NCBI GenBank assembly: GCA_002309765.1
Contig: DBXY01000034.1
Location: forward strand, 10,623-72,323
Direction: 5' to 3'
Length of the DNA stretch: 61,701 nucleotides
Source: Verrucomicrobia bacterium UBA1200
GTDB taxonomy: Bacteria > Verrucomicrobiota > Kiritimatiellia > RFP12 > UBA1067
Position numbers and translations under genes: made by a program. Under the pieces are notes generated by a model. The model worked only from the letters and a program-made list of their open reading frames with translations. It made no database searches and was not told where the DNA came from. Shown one piece after another: positions 53,568 through 61,701 of this stretch. Position 1 is the first letter of the stretch. Every line of letters begins with the position of its first letter.

Positions 53568-54803
53568 TCACCTGTCCATCTGCGGTCGTCCGGCCCGCAC
53601 GCTTTTCAAAATTTGATAACCGCGGCGCTGCAACACCTCCACCGCCCCGAAATTCTGCCGCTGGCGCTCTTCCAGCGCATGGGCGGTTTTGGCAACCGTC
53701 ATGCAAACCCCGCCCCGGTGCAGCACCGCGAAAGCGGTTTGCAAAAACACATCGGCGATTCGGTAATCGGAATAATACGGCGGATTGCCGACAAAAAGAT
53801 CGAACCCGCGTTCGACATAGCCGTCATCCGCCAGCACGAGTTTCGCGCCGGCAATGCCAAGCGACTGAATATTCCGACGCACCGCTTCCAACGCGCGGGC
53901 GTGGGAATCCACAAAAGTTATTTTTAAGGTCGGCTCTTTTTTGGCCAACAGGCAACCGATCAATCCGCAACCGCAGCCCATGTCGAGCAACTTCATCTCC
54001 GGCTTGGCCTCTCCCTGCGCCATTTCCGCCAAAGCCAACCCGCCGGTGTCGGGACGACGATGGCAGAAGCAGCCGGGCAACGAGACCAGCTCAACTGGAT
54101 CGCAACCGGGCAACGACGCGGAAAAGACGGCGGAGAAATCACGGCGTTTTTTCAACTCGCCGATTTTTGCCATTGTGGCGCAACTCAAATTTTTCCGGTC
54201 GTACAGCGGAGAATACTTGCCGAAAATCGTTTTGTACTGTTTAAACAGTTGGGCGTGGTCACCCTCGGCCGCCACCACGCAACGTCCGCCGTCGGATAAA
54301 ACAAGATGGACGTTTTCCAATTGGTCGAACAACAGCTCTGTGGTCATCAGCCCGTGGGTAAAAGCCATCAAGACCAGATCGAACGGTCCGTCCGGCAAAG
54401 CGGCGGTACAGTACACCGGGATTTCGCGGGCGTTGCGCGAACGGGGTTGCTGAACCTCTTCCATTGTGAAAATCTCCACCCCGGCATCAACCGTAATCGG
54501 GGCACGGAACCCGTTGGCGCAAAGATTCCGCTGGATGGCGCGGGCATGGTGCAGGTCAAACGCATGGCAAATCACCTCGCACTCCGGCCATCGCCATTTG
54601 GATAGCATAGCCGTCACCCCGGTGCGGTTACCGGCCACCAGCATGCGTTTCGGCGACTTTTCCATCGACTCAAGCTGCGCGATCAACTGCTTTTCCGTAG
54701 CGTGCAATCCGGAACGGGAATAAACCGCCGCCGATTTGCCGAAGAAATGTTCGGTGCGGAATCGCTGTTTTTTATCGGTAATCCAAAAACCGTATGTCTC
54801 CAT
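53568..54803 (-). CDS. RsmC/RlmG-like rRNA guanine-N2 methyltransferase
   Basis: 411 residues in two Rossmann-like halves, as in RsmC and RlmG, which methylate G1207 of 16S or G1835 of 23S rRNA. The N-terminal half (about 1-190) lacks an intact SAM loop. The C-terminal half has the SAM-binding LLDMGCGCGLIGCLLAK, the acidic FVDSHARALE and the N2-methyltransferase motif NPPYY. Which guanine is modified cannot be decided. It sits 5 bases before aroKB and after the NYN gene in the post-ftsZ run. Confidence 0.82.
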   Translation of the reverse strand: METYGFWITDKKQRFRTEHFFGKSAAVYSRSGLHATEKQLIAQLESMEKSPKRMLVAGNRTGVTAMLSKWRWPECEVICHAFDLHHARAIQRNLCANGFRAPITVDAGVEIFTMEEVQQPRSRNAREIPVYCTAALPDGPFDLVLMAFTHGLMTTELLFDQLENVHLVLSDGGRCVVAAEGDHAQLFKQYKTIFGKYSPLYDRKNLSCATMAKIGELKKRRDFSAVFSASLPGCDPVELVSLPGCFCHRRPDTGGLALAEMAQGEAKPEMKLLDMGCGCGLIGCLLAKKEPTLKITFVDSHARALEAVRRNIQSLGIAGAKLVLADDGYVERGFDLFVGNPPYYSDYRIADVFLQTAFAVLHRGGVCMTVAKTAHALEERQRQNFGAVEVLQRRGYQILKSVRAGRPQMDR

Positions 54804-54818
54804 TGCAAATCCCCGAAA

Positions 54819-56111
54819 TCACCGGCGACCGGAAAGCGCGGGATAAAACCCCCGCAACTCCTCCACCGTCAATGTCTTTGCCCCTTTACGGCGCGCCGCG
54901 CCACACAGTTTACTGTCATCGCTCACCAGCAGCAAATTCAAGCCCGGATCCGCCGCACGCATATTGTCAATACACTCCAACAGCACCCGGTCGGCCCGGT
55001 GTTCGCCTTGGCCGCCGGAATAAATCTCCCGAACGTTTACGGAACATTCGCGCTCGGATGGTCTGGCGCCGTCAAAAACCACCAAGGCGCGGACCGCTGG
55101 CGACGGGGCAAGCAAGTCCACCACATCCTTGACCAGCAACACTCGCTTTTCCTCATCGCTGCGTGAAACCCCGCGCGGTGGGTTGTATCTGCTGTCCATG
55201 CCAAAGAACACGTTGTGTCCGTCCAGAAGCAACCCCAGCGGCAGATTTTTCACCAGCGAATCGCTCAACAACTCGGCGGCGGCGGACAATTGCCCCCGCT
55301 CCGCCAATGCCGTTTCCACTACGGCATTGTCCGGCGGCACGGCAGCGGATAATTCCCGCGCCAACACCGCTTCCGTTCGCGCCCGGACCAGCCCGTCGCG
55401 CTGTTGACGTTCCGACTCCAAGGCGGCTGCCGCCTCCCGCGCCAAACGTTCCGCGGTAATCAGCCTCGACTTCAGCGCTTCCGCTTCAGCCTGGAATTCC
55501 CGACGCTTTTTGGTCTCGGCTTCCAATTCCCGACGCATTCCCCGCGCCCGTTCTTCCGCCAGTTCGGCATCGCGCATCCGCGCCTTCAGCTCGCGAACGG
55601 TCCGACGCAAATCATCTTCTGGACCATCAATACCGACGTCCGACATCAATCCGCACAATTCCGCAAAAAAGTCGCGCAGTTTAACCGCGGCCTCGGAAGG
55701 ATCGGGCAATGTTTCAGGTTCACCGTCATCCAACCAGCATTCGGCGGCGGCGCGGACATCCGGTCGTCCGTCCAACAAACCCGCCACCACGAAATCACCC
55801 CAGCCGGAAAGCGAAGAAAACGGCAACCGCAAAGCCTCAAGCGTCCGCAACGACAACCTGCCGGTAACCGTTTCCGATAGCGAATGCATCGCCAATGTCT
55901 GGCGCAACTCCGTGGAAACCGGCGAAGAGCCGCAAACCAACTGGAGCAATTTAACCCGCAACGCCGACAGATCGCGTAAACCGAAACCGCCGTTTTTTAA
56001 CTGCGGCTCCGATTTCGCCAGACTGGACAATACCCGGTCCGGCAGACGGTCGATAATTCGCCGTATGGCCTCGATGCAAGACTTATTTAAAGCTTTTGCG
56101 CAAAGCGACAC
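54819..56111 (-). CDS. NYN-domain (YacP-like) putative ribonuclease with coiled coil
   Basis: 430 residues from GTG 56111. N-terminal about 150 residues are helical (HEAT-like), residues about 165-245 form a charged coiled coil (ELAEERARGMRRELEAETKK), and the last 150 residues are a PIN-like NYN domain of the YacP type: LLLDGHNVFFG, ALVVFDGARPSE, HRADRVLLECID and LLVSDDSKLCGAA carry the acidic metal-binding residues. B. subtilis YacP (Rae1) cleaves mRNA on ribosomes. It starts 16 bases after ftsZ, probably in the same transcript. Confidence 0.82.
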   Translation of the reverse strand: MSLCAKALNKSCIEAIRRIIDRLPDRVLSSLAKSEPQLKNGGFGLRDLSALRVKLLQLVCGSSPVSTELRQTLAMHSLSETVTGRLSLRTLEALRLPFSSLSGWGDFVVAGLLDGRPDVRAAAECWLDDGEPETLPDPSEAAVKLRDFFAELCGLMSDVGIDGPEDDLRRTVRELKARMRDAELAEERARGMRRELEAETKKRREFQAEAEALKSRLITAERLAREAAAALESERQQRDGLVRARTEAVLARELSAAVPPDNAVVETALAERGQLSAAAELLSDSLVKNLPLGLLLDGHNVFFGMDSRYNPPRGVSRSDEEKRVLLVKDVVDLLAPSPAVRALVVFDGARPSERECSVNVREIYSGGQGEHRADRVLLECIDNMRAADPGLNLLLVSDDSKLCGAARRKGAKTLTVEELRGFYPALSGRR

Positions 56112-56126
56112 GGCGCGTCCCCCGGT

Positions 56127-57323
56127 TTACCGTTCCAAAATGATTCCGCGACGGCTGTAGGTCGGAACGTCCAGATCCTGCCCGTTGTAGATAGTCGCCT
56201 CAACGTGCTGGAACCGGCCCTTACCCACCACAACGTTAAGCTTGGAATTGCCGCCTCTCGACTTCGGAGTCCGGCGCACCGACGACAAGGGCGGCGCAAC
56301 CGCCACCGGCGGAGGTTCGCCACCGGGACCCGTAGAACCCGTCTCAGCCGATTTATGGGCGGCGGCGGACTTTGTGCCGCTTTCGCGCCAAGGCTCGAAG
56401 GCCAACGCGACCAACTCAATCCGCCCGTCAAAGCGCGAATCCAGAACCGTTCCCAACTCAATCCTGCAGTTAGGAGGGCAAACCGCCCGCAAAGATTTCA
56501 TGATGGAACCGATCTCCGCCAGACGGAGGTCACCGCCAGCCATGATCCCCAGCATCACCGCCTGGGATTTACGGATTGCCGAACCTTTTTCAAGCAGGTT
56601 GCACTCCAAAAGCTCGCGCACCGCCACTTCGGCCCGGTCTTCGGCGTCGGAAACCGAGAAACCGAAGCGGGCGTTGCCGCCGATGGAAATCATATCGTGC
56701 ATCCGCTGCGGGTCAAGAGCGATAAAGCCCGGGGAATTAACACTCCGCCACAGCATCGACACCCCGGCGGCGATAATGCCGTTGGAACGTTCCAGCAGCT
56801 CATCCATCCGCTCCGCCCCGGCATCGGCGAAAAGCGAATCCTGCGGGACCCGGACCAGCGACGCGGTGTTCGACTCCAACAGCGGCAACAGCTGCACGGC
56901 CGACGTATTGCGGGCCTCGCCCTCGAACGAGAACGGCAACAGCGCAAAGCAAAGCACCGTAACCCCGTTGGAATAAAGCTCATGAGCGATTTCGGCCGCC
57001 GCGCCGCCGCCGGTGCCTCCGCCAAGGCAAGTAATCAGCACCACGGTACGGACTCCGTCCAGCAACGCCGCCAACTCCTTGCGGTCATCCTGCGCGGCCA
57101 GCCGTCCACGCACCGCGTCACCGCCGGCCCCGTGGCCGGAAAGCCGCGAACCGCCAATCAACAGGAACTTCTGCCCTTCCGGCATTCCATTCCGGCTAGT
57201 GGCCGAATCGGTGTCAACGCAAACCACCCGCATTCCGGGACCGTAAAGTTTTCCAGCTTCCTGAACAAGGCGGCAGCCACCACCGCCGACTCCCAACAGC
57301 AACATAGAGTTATCCGTGTCCAT
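56127..57323 (-). CDS. ftsZ: Cell division GTPase FtsZ, divergent
   Basis: Tubulin-like ring protein. 398 residues from ATG 57323 (TTG 57329 is alternative). Conserved: LLGVGGGGCRLVQEA, VVCVDTDSA, PFSFEGEAR (guanine and ribose contacts), EDRAEVAVRELL and a C-terminal peptide LDVPTYSRRG resembling the FtsA/ZipA-binding LDIPxFLR. Divergent: the tubulin signature reads GGGTGGG instead of GGGTGTG, and the T7 synergy loop NxDxxD reads ALDPQR (about 200-205), so Asn and the second Asp are lost. Reading frame is intact and overlaps the ftsA stop region. Position after ftsQ and ftsA is canonical. Confidence 0.9.
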   Translation of the reverse strand: MDTDNSMLLLGVGGGGCRLVQEAGKLYGPGMRVVCVDTDSATSRNGMPEGQKFLLIGGSRLSGHGAGGDAVRGRLAAQDDRKELAALLDGVRTVVLITCLGGGTGGGAAAEIAHELYSNGVTVLCFALLPFSFEGEARNTSAVQLLPLLESNTASLVRVPQDSLFADAGAERMDELLERSNGIIAAGVSMLWRSVNSPGFIALDPQRMHDMISIGGNARFGFSVSDAEDRAEVAVRELLECNLLEKGSAIRKSQAVMLGIMAGGDLRLAEIGSIMKSLRAVCPPNCRIELGTVLDSRFDGRIELVALAFEPWRESGTKSAAAHKSAETGSTGPGGEPPPVAVAPPLSSVRRTPKSRGGNSKLNVVVGKGRFQHVEATIYNGQDLDVPTYSRRGIILER

Positions 57324-57325
57324 AA

Positions 57326-58534
57326 TCAATTTCCGCCGAAAATTTTCTTGATGAAACCCAACATCTGCGCACCGACCCGCGGGCGCTGGTACGACTTAAA
57401 CCCGTAAATCACCGCACCGGCGGCGGTGGCGAAAGACGCGGGCTGCTCAACGCTCTCCAACCCGTCGACATTCACCGGAATGCCAATTGAACAAGGACGG
57501 GCGAAGATTTGGCTGGTCAATTCCGTGACCCCTTTAAGGTAGGCACCTCCACCGGTCAGCACCACGCTGCCGTGGAACTGCGAAAGCACGTCATCCTCAT
57601 TAAGCCGATCGCGCACCAGCCGCAAAATCTCGTCAATGCGGGCGTTTACCACCGTGTCGAGCGACCGGCGGTTGATGTTGCGCTCCTCAAACCCCAGATC
57701 CTGCCGCAGCAAAATACGCTCGCGCCCTTTTTCAATCGGCAGCACCAAGGCGTTTGACTCTTCGCATTTTAGAGTCTCGGCGCGTTTGTTGGTAACGTTG
57801 AACGCGATCGCGATGTCATTGGTGATATGGTCGCCACCGACCGAAATGGAGCCGACGGTTGCCACCATCCCGTCAAGATAGGCGACATAATCCGTGGTCC
57901 CGGCGCCCAGATCAATCAGCACCACGCCGTTACGCTTTTGCTCGTCGGTCAACACTGAAAGCGCGGCGCAGACACCGCCGAACACGACATCGGTAACCTC
58001 GATCTCCGCGCTTTTACTCACGTTGATCATATTGTCGATGCGGTTACTCTCGGCGTTGATGCCCAACATGTGCATCCGCAACTCATTGCAGTTCATCCCC
58101 ACTGGCGAACTCACCCACTGTTCGTCCAGCTGGTAACCCTGCGGAAGCACGTGCAACAGATAATGCCCCTCTTCGCGGCAGCGGTTTTGGACGATTTCCG
58201 ACACCTCGGCAATGTCATCGCCGGTAACCTGGTGGTCGGCGTTGTTGATCGAAAGCACCCCGTCTTTGTGCACGGCGTGAATGTTGCCGCCGGAGCAAAC
58301 CTGCACCATCTTCCAAACCGTGATGTTTTGCTCGTTTGACATTGCGGTCAAAACCGCGTTGACGCTGTCCAAAGCGCGGGCGCTGTCCACCACCTGACCT
58401 TTACGAACCCCAAGCGTAGGCTGGGGTTGCAACCCCACAATTCGCACCCGGTTCCGGTCCGGATCCAATTCCCCCGCGCACAGCACTGTACGCGCGGTTC
58501 CGATTTCCATCCCCACAATCAATCCTGAAGCCAT
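57326..58534 (-). CDS. ftsA: Cell division protein FtsA
   Basis: Actin-like membrane tether of FtsZ. 402 residues with actin-fold motifs: VGMEIGTARTVLCAGEL (phosphate 1), VVLIDLGAGTTDYVAYLDG (phosphate 2), SVGGDHITNDIA, VVLTGGGAYLKGV (adenosine) and the C-terminal amphipathic membrane-targeting helix LGFIKKIFGGN. GAGGTG before ATG 58534. Length and layout are normal, unlike its partner ftsZ, whose start lies 3 bases after the stop. Confidence 0.95.
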   Translation of the reverse strand: MASGLIVGMEIGTARTVLCAGELDPDRNRVRIVGLQPQPTLGVRKGQVVDSARALDSVNAVLTAMSNEQNITVWKMVQVCSGGNIHAVHKDGVLSINNADHQVTGDDIAEVSEIVQNRCREEGHYLLHVLPQGYQLDEQWVSSPVGMNCNELRMHMLGINAESNRIDNMINVSKSAEIEVTDVVFGGVCAALSVLTDEQKRNGVVLIDLGAGTTDYVAYLDGMVATVGSISVGGDHITNDIAIAFNVTNKRAETLKCEESNALVLPIEKGRERILLRQDLGFEERNINRRSLDTVVNARIDEILRLVRDRLNEDDVLSQFHGSVVLTGGGAYLKGVTELTSQIFARPCSIGIPVNVDGLESVEQPASFATAAGAVIYGFKSYQRPRVGAQMLGFIKKIFGGN

Positions 58535-58569
58535 CCGTCACCTCACTTTCAAAAACCGCCGGCTAAAAA

Positions 58570-59421
58570 TCAGGGCTTTCCGTAAACCCGGCCAGACGTT
58601 CTAGCGTCAAACGACCGGTAAGCCCTGCCGATGTCCGTTTCCATAGCCTGCTCCAGTCGATCCAACTGGGACTGCATGCTGGATTGCGAAGCGGTAGTTG
58701 GATTCCCCATACCGCGCCACGCAATCATCGCATTTCTGAAATCGGAAAAATGCAGTTGCAGGAAACCGTTGTTGCGCGCGTCAATCTCCATCAGACGCAA
58801 CTTGGAATCCGGACGCATCGTGCTGCACACCAACCGAACCGCCTCCAGATCCATTTGCGACAGTCTGTCGCCCGGTTCCACTTGCGCCGACTCGTCAGAG
58901 AGCCGTATCAACGGCAGGTTCCCGACATCGGGGAGATTGTACATGAAAACCACCCCGTCGGCATCAGCCACCCAGCCGCCAAGCTCTTTGGTCCGCGCCA
59001 CCGGAGTGCGCTCGATGATGGTGATGTCCAATCTGCCGGGCATCTCCCGAACAATCTTAACATCTTTAATCGACGGCACGTCGAGCAACTTTTTTCTGAT
59101 AGCGCTGATACTCACCGAGAACAGATTGGTGCCGTCCTTCAAGCCGAACTGGTCATGCACCAAATCCTCCTTAACCATCTTGCCGGTGGTGATTTTCAGG
59201 TTCTCCGCCATATTGTGGAGCTGGAACTGCTCGTTGGTCCTAAAGTAAAGGTGGAACAACTGTTTGCAGGACCAGCAGATGGCGACAATTATCAAGACCA
59301 GCGCCGCCGTCTCCAAACAATACCGCCACTGGCGCGGCATCACGAACGGTATGCCGCTCACGCGGTTTTTGGCATCGCCTTTACGGCGGGGTTTGCTACT
59401 GCTTGCAGCATAAAGTTTCAT
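58570..59421 (-). CDS. ftsQ: Cell division protein FtsQ
   Basis: Bitopic divisome protein. 283 residues from ATG 59421; an outer GTG-type start at 59469 would lie inside ddl. Basic cytoplasmic tail, one membrane segment (about 40-60, TAALVLIIVAICWSC), then a POTRA domain (about 70-145) with NLFSVSISAIRKKLLDVPSI, VKIVREMPGRLDITIIERTP and the FtsQ-type VADADGVVF. Its place between ddl and ftsA supports the call; FtsQ is poorly conserved in sequence. Confidence 0.9.
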   Translation of the reverse strand: MKLYAASSSKPRRKGDAKNRVSGIPFVMPRQWRYCLETAALVLIIVAICWSCKQLFHLYFRTNEQFQLHNMAENLKITTGKMVKEDLVHDQFGLKDGTNLFSVSISAIRKKLLDVPSIKDVKIVREMPGRLDITIIERTPVARTKELGGWVADADGVVFMYNLPDVGNLPLIRLSDESAQVEPGDRLSQMDLEAVRLVCSTMRPDSKLRLMEIDARNNGFLQLHFSDFRNAMIAWRGMGNPTTASQSSMQSQLDRLEQAMETDIGRAYRSFDARTSGRVYGKP

Positions 59422-59435
59422 CGCGCCACCCGTCA

Positions 59436-60335
59436 CTAACAAGCGGCCAAGCCGATAATCTTGGCACAAAGTTCAGAAAAATCCATTCCGGCGCGGGCTG
59501 CCGCCTTAGGCAACAGGCTGGTGGCGGTGAAACCCGGCACCGTGTTGATTTCCAGCACGAAAGGCTTTCCCTCCGGCGTGACGCGGAAATCGACCCGGCT
59601 CATGCCGCGCCCGCCGATGGCCTTGAAAGCCGCTTTTGCGATTCTCTGGCACTCCGCAATCAGCGGGATGTCATCTTCAGCCTCCGGGAAAACGTATTTA
59701 GTGGTTCCGGCGGTGTATTTTTCCGCAAAACCGTACCAGCCGTTCACCGCCTGAATCTCAACCACCGGCAACGCGGTGTCGCCCACCAGACCAACGGTCC
59801 ATTCGCGGCCGGGAATGTAGCTTTCGACCAACACCTCGCCGATGGGATCCGCGGCCCGCGCTCCGGCGAGCGATTCCGCCCACTGGCCGGGTTCGGTGAC
59901 TTTGTAGACCCCGACGCTGGAACCGTCACGCGGCGGTTTTACCACCACGGGCAACTCCAACGGCAAACGGTCGTCGCCGCGCTCCAGCACTGCGTACGGC
60001 GCGGTCGGCACTCCCGCCGCTTCCAGCACCCGCTTGGTGGCGATCTTGTCCATAGCGATCTTGCTCGCCGCCGAATTAGGCCCGGTATAGGGCAACCCCA
60101 ACGCTTCCAGATCGCGCTGCACTCCGCCGTTCTCCCCATAGCCGCCATGCAACGCGATGAACACCGCATCCACGTCACGCGGCAACGGATCGAGCGAATC
60201 GGAAGTCAACGTTACCGGAACCACCTCAAAACCGGCGTCCGCCAAGCCTTTCGCAACCGCAGCGCCCGAACGCAGCGACACCTCCCGTTCGCTCGACGTC
60301 CCGCCCATCAAAACCGCAACTCGCTTCATACTCAT
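59436..60335 (-). CDS. ddl: D-alanine--D-alanine ligase
   Basis: ATP-grasp enzyme making the D-Ala-D-Ala dipeptide that MurF adds. 299 residues: VLMGGTSSEREVSLRSG, ALHGGYGENGGVQRDLEALG, PVVVKPPRDGSSVGVYKV, EKYTAGTTKYVFP with the Tyr typical of D-Ala specificity, and FVLEINTVPGFT. ATG 60335 overlaps the murC-murB stop by 4 bases, and its Shine-Dalgarno GGAGG is formed by the last glycine codons of that gene. Confidence 0.96.
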   Translation of the reverse strand: MSMKRVAVLMGGTSSEREVSLRSGAAVAKGLADAGFEVVPVTLTSDSLDPLPRDVDAVFIALHGGYGENGGVQRDLEALGLPYTGPNSAASKIAMDKIATKRVLEAAGVPTAPYAVLERGDDRLPLELPVVVKPPRDGSSVGVYKVTEPGQWAESLAGARAADPIGEVLVESYIPGREWTVGLVGDTALPVVEIQAVNGWYGFAEKYTAGTTKYVFPEAEDDIPLIAECQRIAKAAFKAIGGRGMSRVDFRVTPEGKPFVLEINTVPGFTATSLLPKAAARAGMDFSELCAKIIGLAAC

Positions 60336-61701
60336 TCAATTCCTCCAAAATCCAAACCGCAAATCTCCGGAACCAGCTCAATCCCAAACGCCGCACGCAC
60401 CCGGTTCCGCATCATCAGCGCCAGCGCAAACACATCGGACGAGGTCGCACCATCCACAGTATGGATGATGTTGGCGTGAAAATCCGCCACCGCCGCGCCG
60501 CCAATCCGCAATCCCTTGCACCCGGCGGCATCCAACAACCTGCCGGCCGAATCACCGGGCGGATTGCGGAAAACCGAACCGCAACAGCGCAACCCCGCCA
60601 ACGGAATCCGTTTCTCGCGAAACTCCTGTCTGCGTTTCCTGATTGCCTCGGGAACACCGGCGGACAGTGACAAACCGCACTCCAACGCCACGGCTCGCCG
60701 CAACGCCGCGCAGGCGCGATAACTGAAACCGCATTGATCGTGGGAAATAGTATCAAATTTCCCGTCAGGATACAAACACCGAATCCATTTAATCTTATCG
60801 CCGACACATCCGCCATGCGCTCCGGCGTTCATGGCGAGCCAACCGCCGACCGTGCCGGGAATCGAATCCATAAACTCCAGCCCCGAAAAACCGGCCTTCT
60901 CCAGCCAGTCCAACAGCGCTCCGCCCGGCGCGCCGCAGTGCGCTACAACCTCTCCCGACGCATTGATGCGAAACCGTTCCCCTGCCCCGGCGGACACTCG
61001 CAACGGACTGCATCCCAACGTCAAATCGCTGAACCAAGAGTTACTGCCCATCCCGACCACGCTTCCGGCGGCAGCCGCCAACTCGGTTTCCGACACTTCC
61101 CGTGGCGGCAAAGTGCTTCCGGTGCGAAACCACGAAACCGCGCCGCAGACCTCGGGTTCCGCCACCGGCGGCAAACCGCCAGCCCACTTTTCGCGAATCT
61201 GCTCGGCCAAAGCGATCACATTTCCCGCGCCGGCGACCAACACAAAATCGCCGTCTTGAACCGTCCGGGTGAAATGGGTGAACGCCTCATCCACCGACCT
61301 CGCCAGCATAACCGCGCCGCAACCGCCGGAGTTGCGGAACGACTGGTAAAGGTCCGCCAAACCGCCGCCCGCCAAGGGCGGCTCCGATGCCGCATAAACC
61401 GGCAGCAGCACCACCTCGTCCACGCCGGCAAACGCGGCGGGAAACTCTTCGCGCAACGCCTTGGTGCGGGAGTAACGGTGCGGCTGAAACACCGCCCGGA
61501 GCCGTTTCGGCTTAAACAGCCGTGCCATTTCCACCGCCCGGCGAAGTTCCACCGGATGATGGGCGTAATCCGCCACCACCCGTATCTCCCGCTTGTCGTC
61601 GGTGTAAACCGACTCGAAACGGCGGTCCGGGAGTTCCTCGCACGCCTGCGGCAGAACCGACGCCACCCGTTCGAAAGTGTACCCCATCCGAATGGCGGCA
61701 G
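60332..61701 (-). CDS. MurC-MurB fusion (5' end outside window)
   Basis: One open frame from the right edge, so the MurC ATP-binding part is missing here. The first about 160 residues are the MurC C-terminal domain: VVADYAHHPVELRRAVEM, VFQPHRYSRTKALREEF, LPVYAASEPP and GAGNVIALAEQI. From about residue 165 a complete MurB follows: VVGMGSNSWFSD, EFMDSIPGTVGGWLAMNAGAH, FSYRACAALR, the catalytic Ser in CCGSVFRNPPG, and AGCKGLRIGGAAVADFHANI. Internal ATG 61687 is not a start, because MurC homology continues before it. MurB/MurC fusions are known in Verrucomicrobium, which supports a PVC origin. Confidence 0.94.
   Translation of the reverse strand, partial: AAIRMGYTFERVASVLPQACEELPDRRFESVYTDDKREIRVVADYAHHPVELRRAVEMARLFKPKRLRAVFQPHRYSRTKALREEFPAAFAGVDEVVLLPVYAASEPPLAGGGLADLYQSFRNSGGCGAVMLARSVDEAFTHFTRTVQDGDFVLVAGAGNVIALAEQIREKWAGGLPPVAEPEVCGAVSWFRTGSTLPPREVSETELAAAAGSVVGMGSNSWFSDLTLGCSPLRVSAGAGERFRINASGEVVAHCGAPGGALLDWLEKAGFSGLEFMDSIPGTVGGWLAMNAGAHGGCVGDKIKWIRCLYPDGKFDTISHDQCGFSYRACAALRRAVALECGLSLSAGVPEAIRKRRQEFREKRIPLAGLRCCGSVFRNPPGDSAGRLLDAAGCKGLRIGGAAVADFHANIIHTVDGATSSDVFALALMMRNRVRAAFGIELVPEICGLDFGGIE

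Noticed and set aside
56127..57323. ftsZ as a pseudogene because catalytic residues are missing
   Set aside because: The frame is intact, coupled to ftsA, and keeps the nucleotide pocket and C-terminal peptide. Divergence looks selected rather than decayed.
56205..57407. Open plus-strand frame of 400 codons opposite ftsZ
   Set aside because: Same length as ftsZ but no recognisable motif; explained by codon-position GC bias of ftsZ.

Overview
The window is about 61.7 kb of moderately GC-rich bacterial DNA. It most likely comes from a Gram-negative member of the PVC superphylum (Kiritimatiellota, Lentisphaerota or Verrucomicrobiota), plausibly gut-associated. This is inferred from the combination of a MurC-MurB fusion, a meso-DAP type MurE, a divergent FtsZ, an orphan pseudopilin with a C-terminal H-x9-DG-like motif, very large secreted proteins with autotransporter-type beta repeats, a CotH/lamin-tail protein and a type III secretion chaperone. 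No 16S rRNA is present to confirm the placement.

Layout. Positions 1-3335 (minus strand) hold two membrane-anchored HEAT-like proteins, DciA and a class B penicillin-binding protein that runs off the left edge. Positions 3.4-13.4 kb are the only plus-strand block. A consensus sigma70 promoter precedes a CesT-type type III secretion chaperone and a 924-residue candidate effector. After a repeat-rich gap come tRNA-Arg(TCT), a TMEM43-family protein, a small membrane protein, a HIT protein, a TerB/J-domain protein, a D-2-hydroxyacid dehydrogenase, TsaE and RNase D. From 13.4 kb to the right edge everything is on the minus strand. Read in transcription order from the right, it runs: late dcw genes (murC-murB, ddl, ftsQ, ftsA, ftsZ); NYN nuclease, RsmC-like methyltransferase, AroK-AroB fusion and small housekeeping genes (nudix, DUF4186, GNAT, 3-methyladenine glycosylase); a secreted-protein region (CotH/LTD protein, uxaB, hisA, a 1,518-residue beta-repeat protein, small and large secreted proteins, a pseudopilin and a 2,041-residue surface protein); a dehydrogenase, glycerophosphodiesterase and OPA transporter operon; and finally the early dcw genes (mraZ, rsmH, ftsL-like, ftsI, murE, murF) followed by rpmE and prfA.

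How the genes work together. The two dcw segments supply peptidoglycan precursor ligases and the divisome, but the cluster is broken and permuted: the murC-to-ftsZ half lies upstream of the mraZ-to-murF half, with about 34 kb between them. FtsZ keeps its C-terminal peptide but has a degenerate T7 catalytic loop. The chaperone/effector pair implies a type III secretion apparatus elsewhere in the genome. The effector carries a duplicated terminal module of about 135 residues. A dispersed palindromic repeat of about 200 bp occurs twice in opposite orientation (7.2 kb and 32.8 kb).

Limits. All calls come from reading translations and motifs by eye. Domain borders are approximate, no database search was run, and the promoter and terminator calls are pattern matches only.
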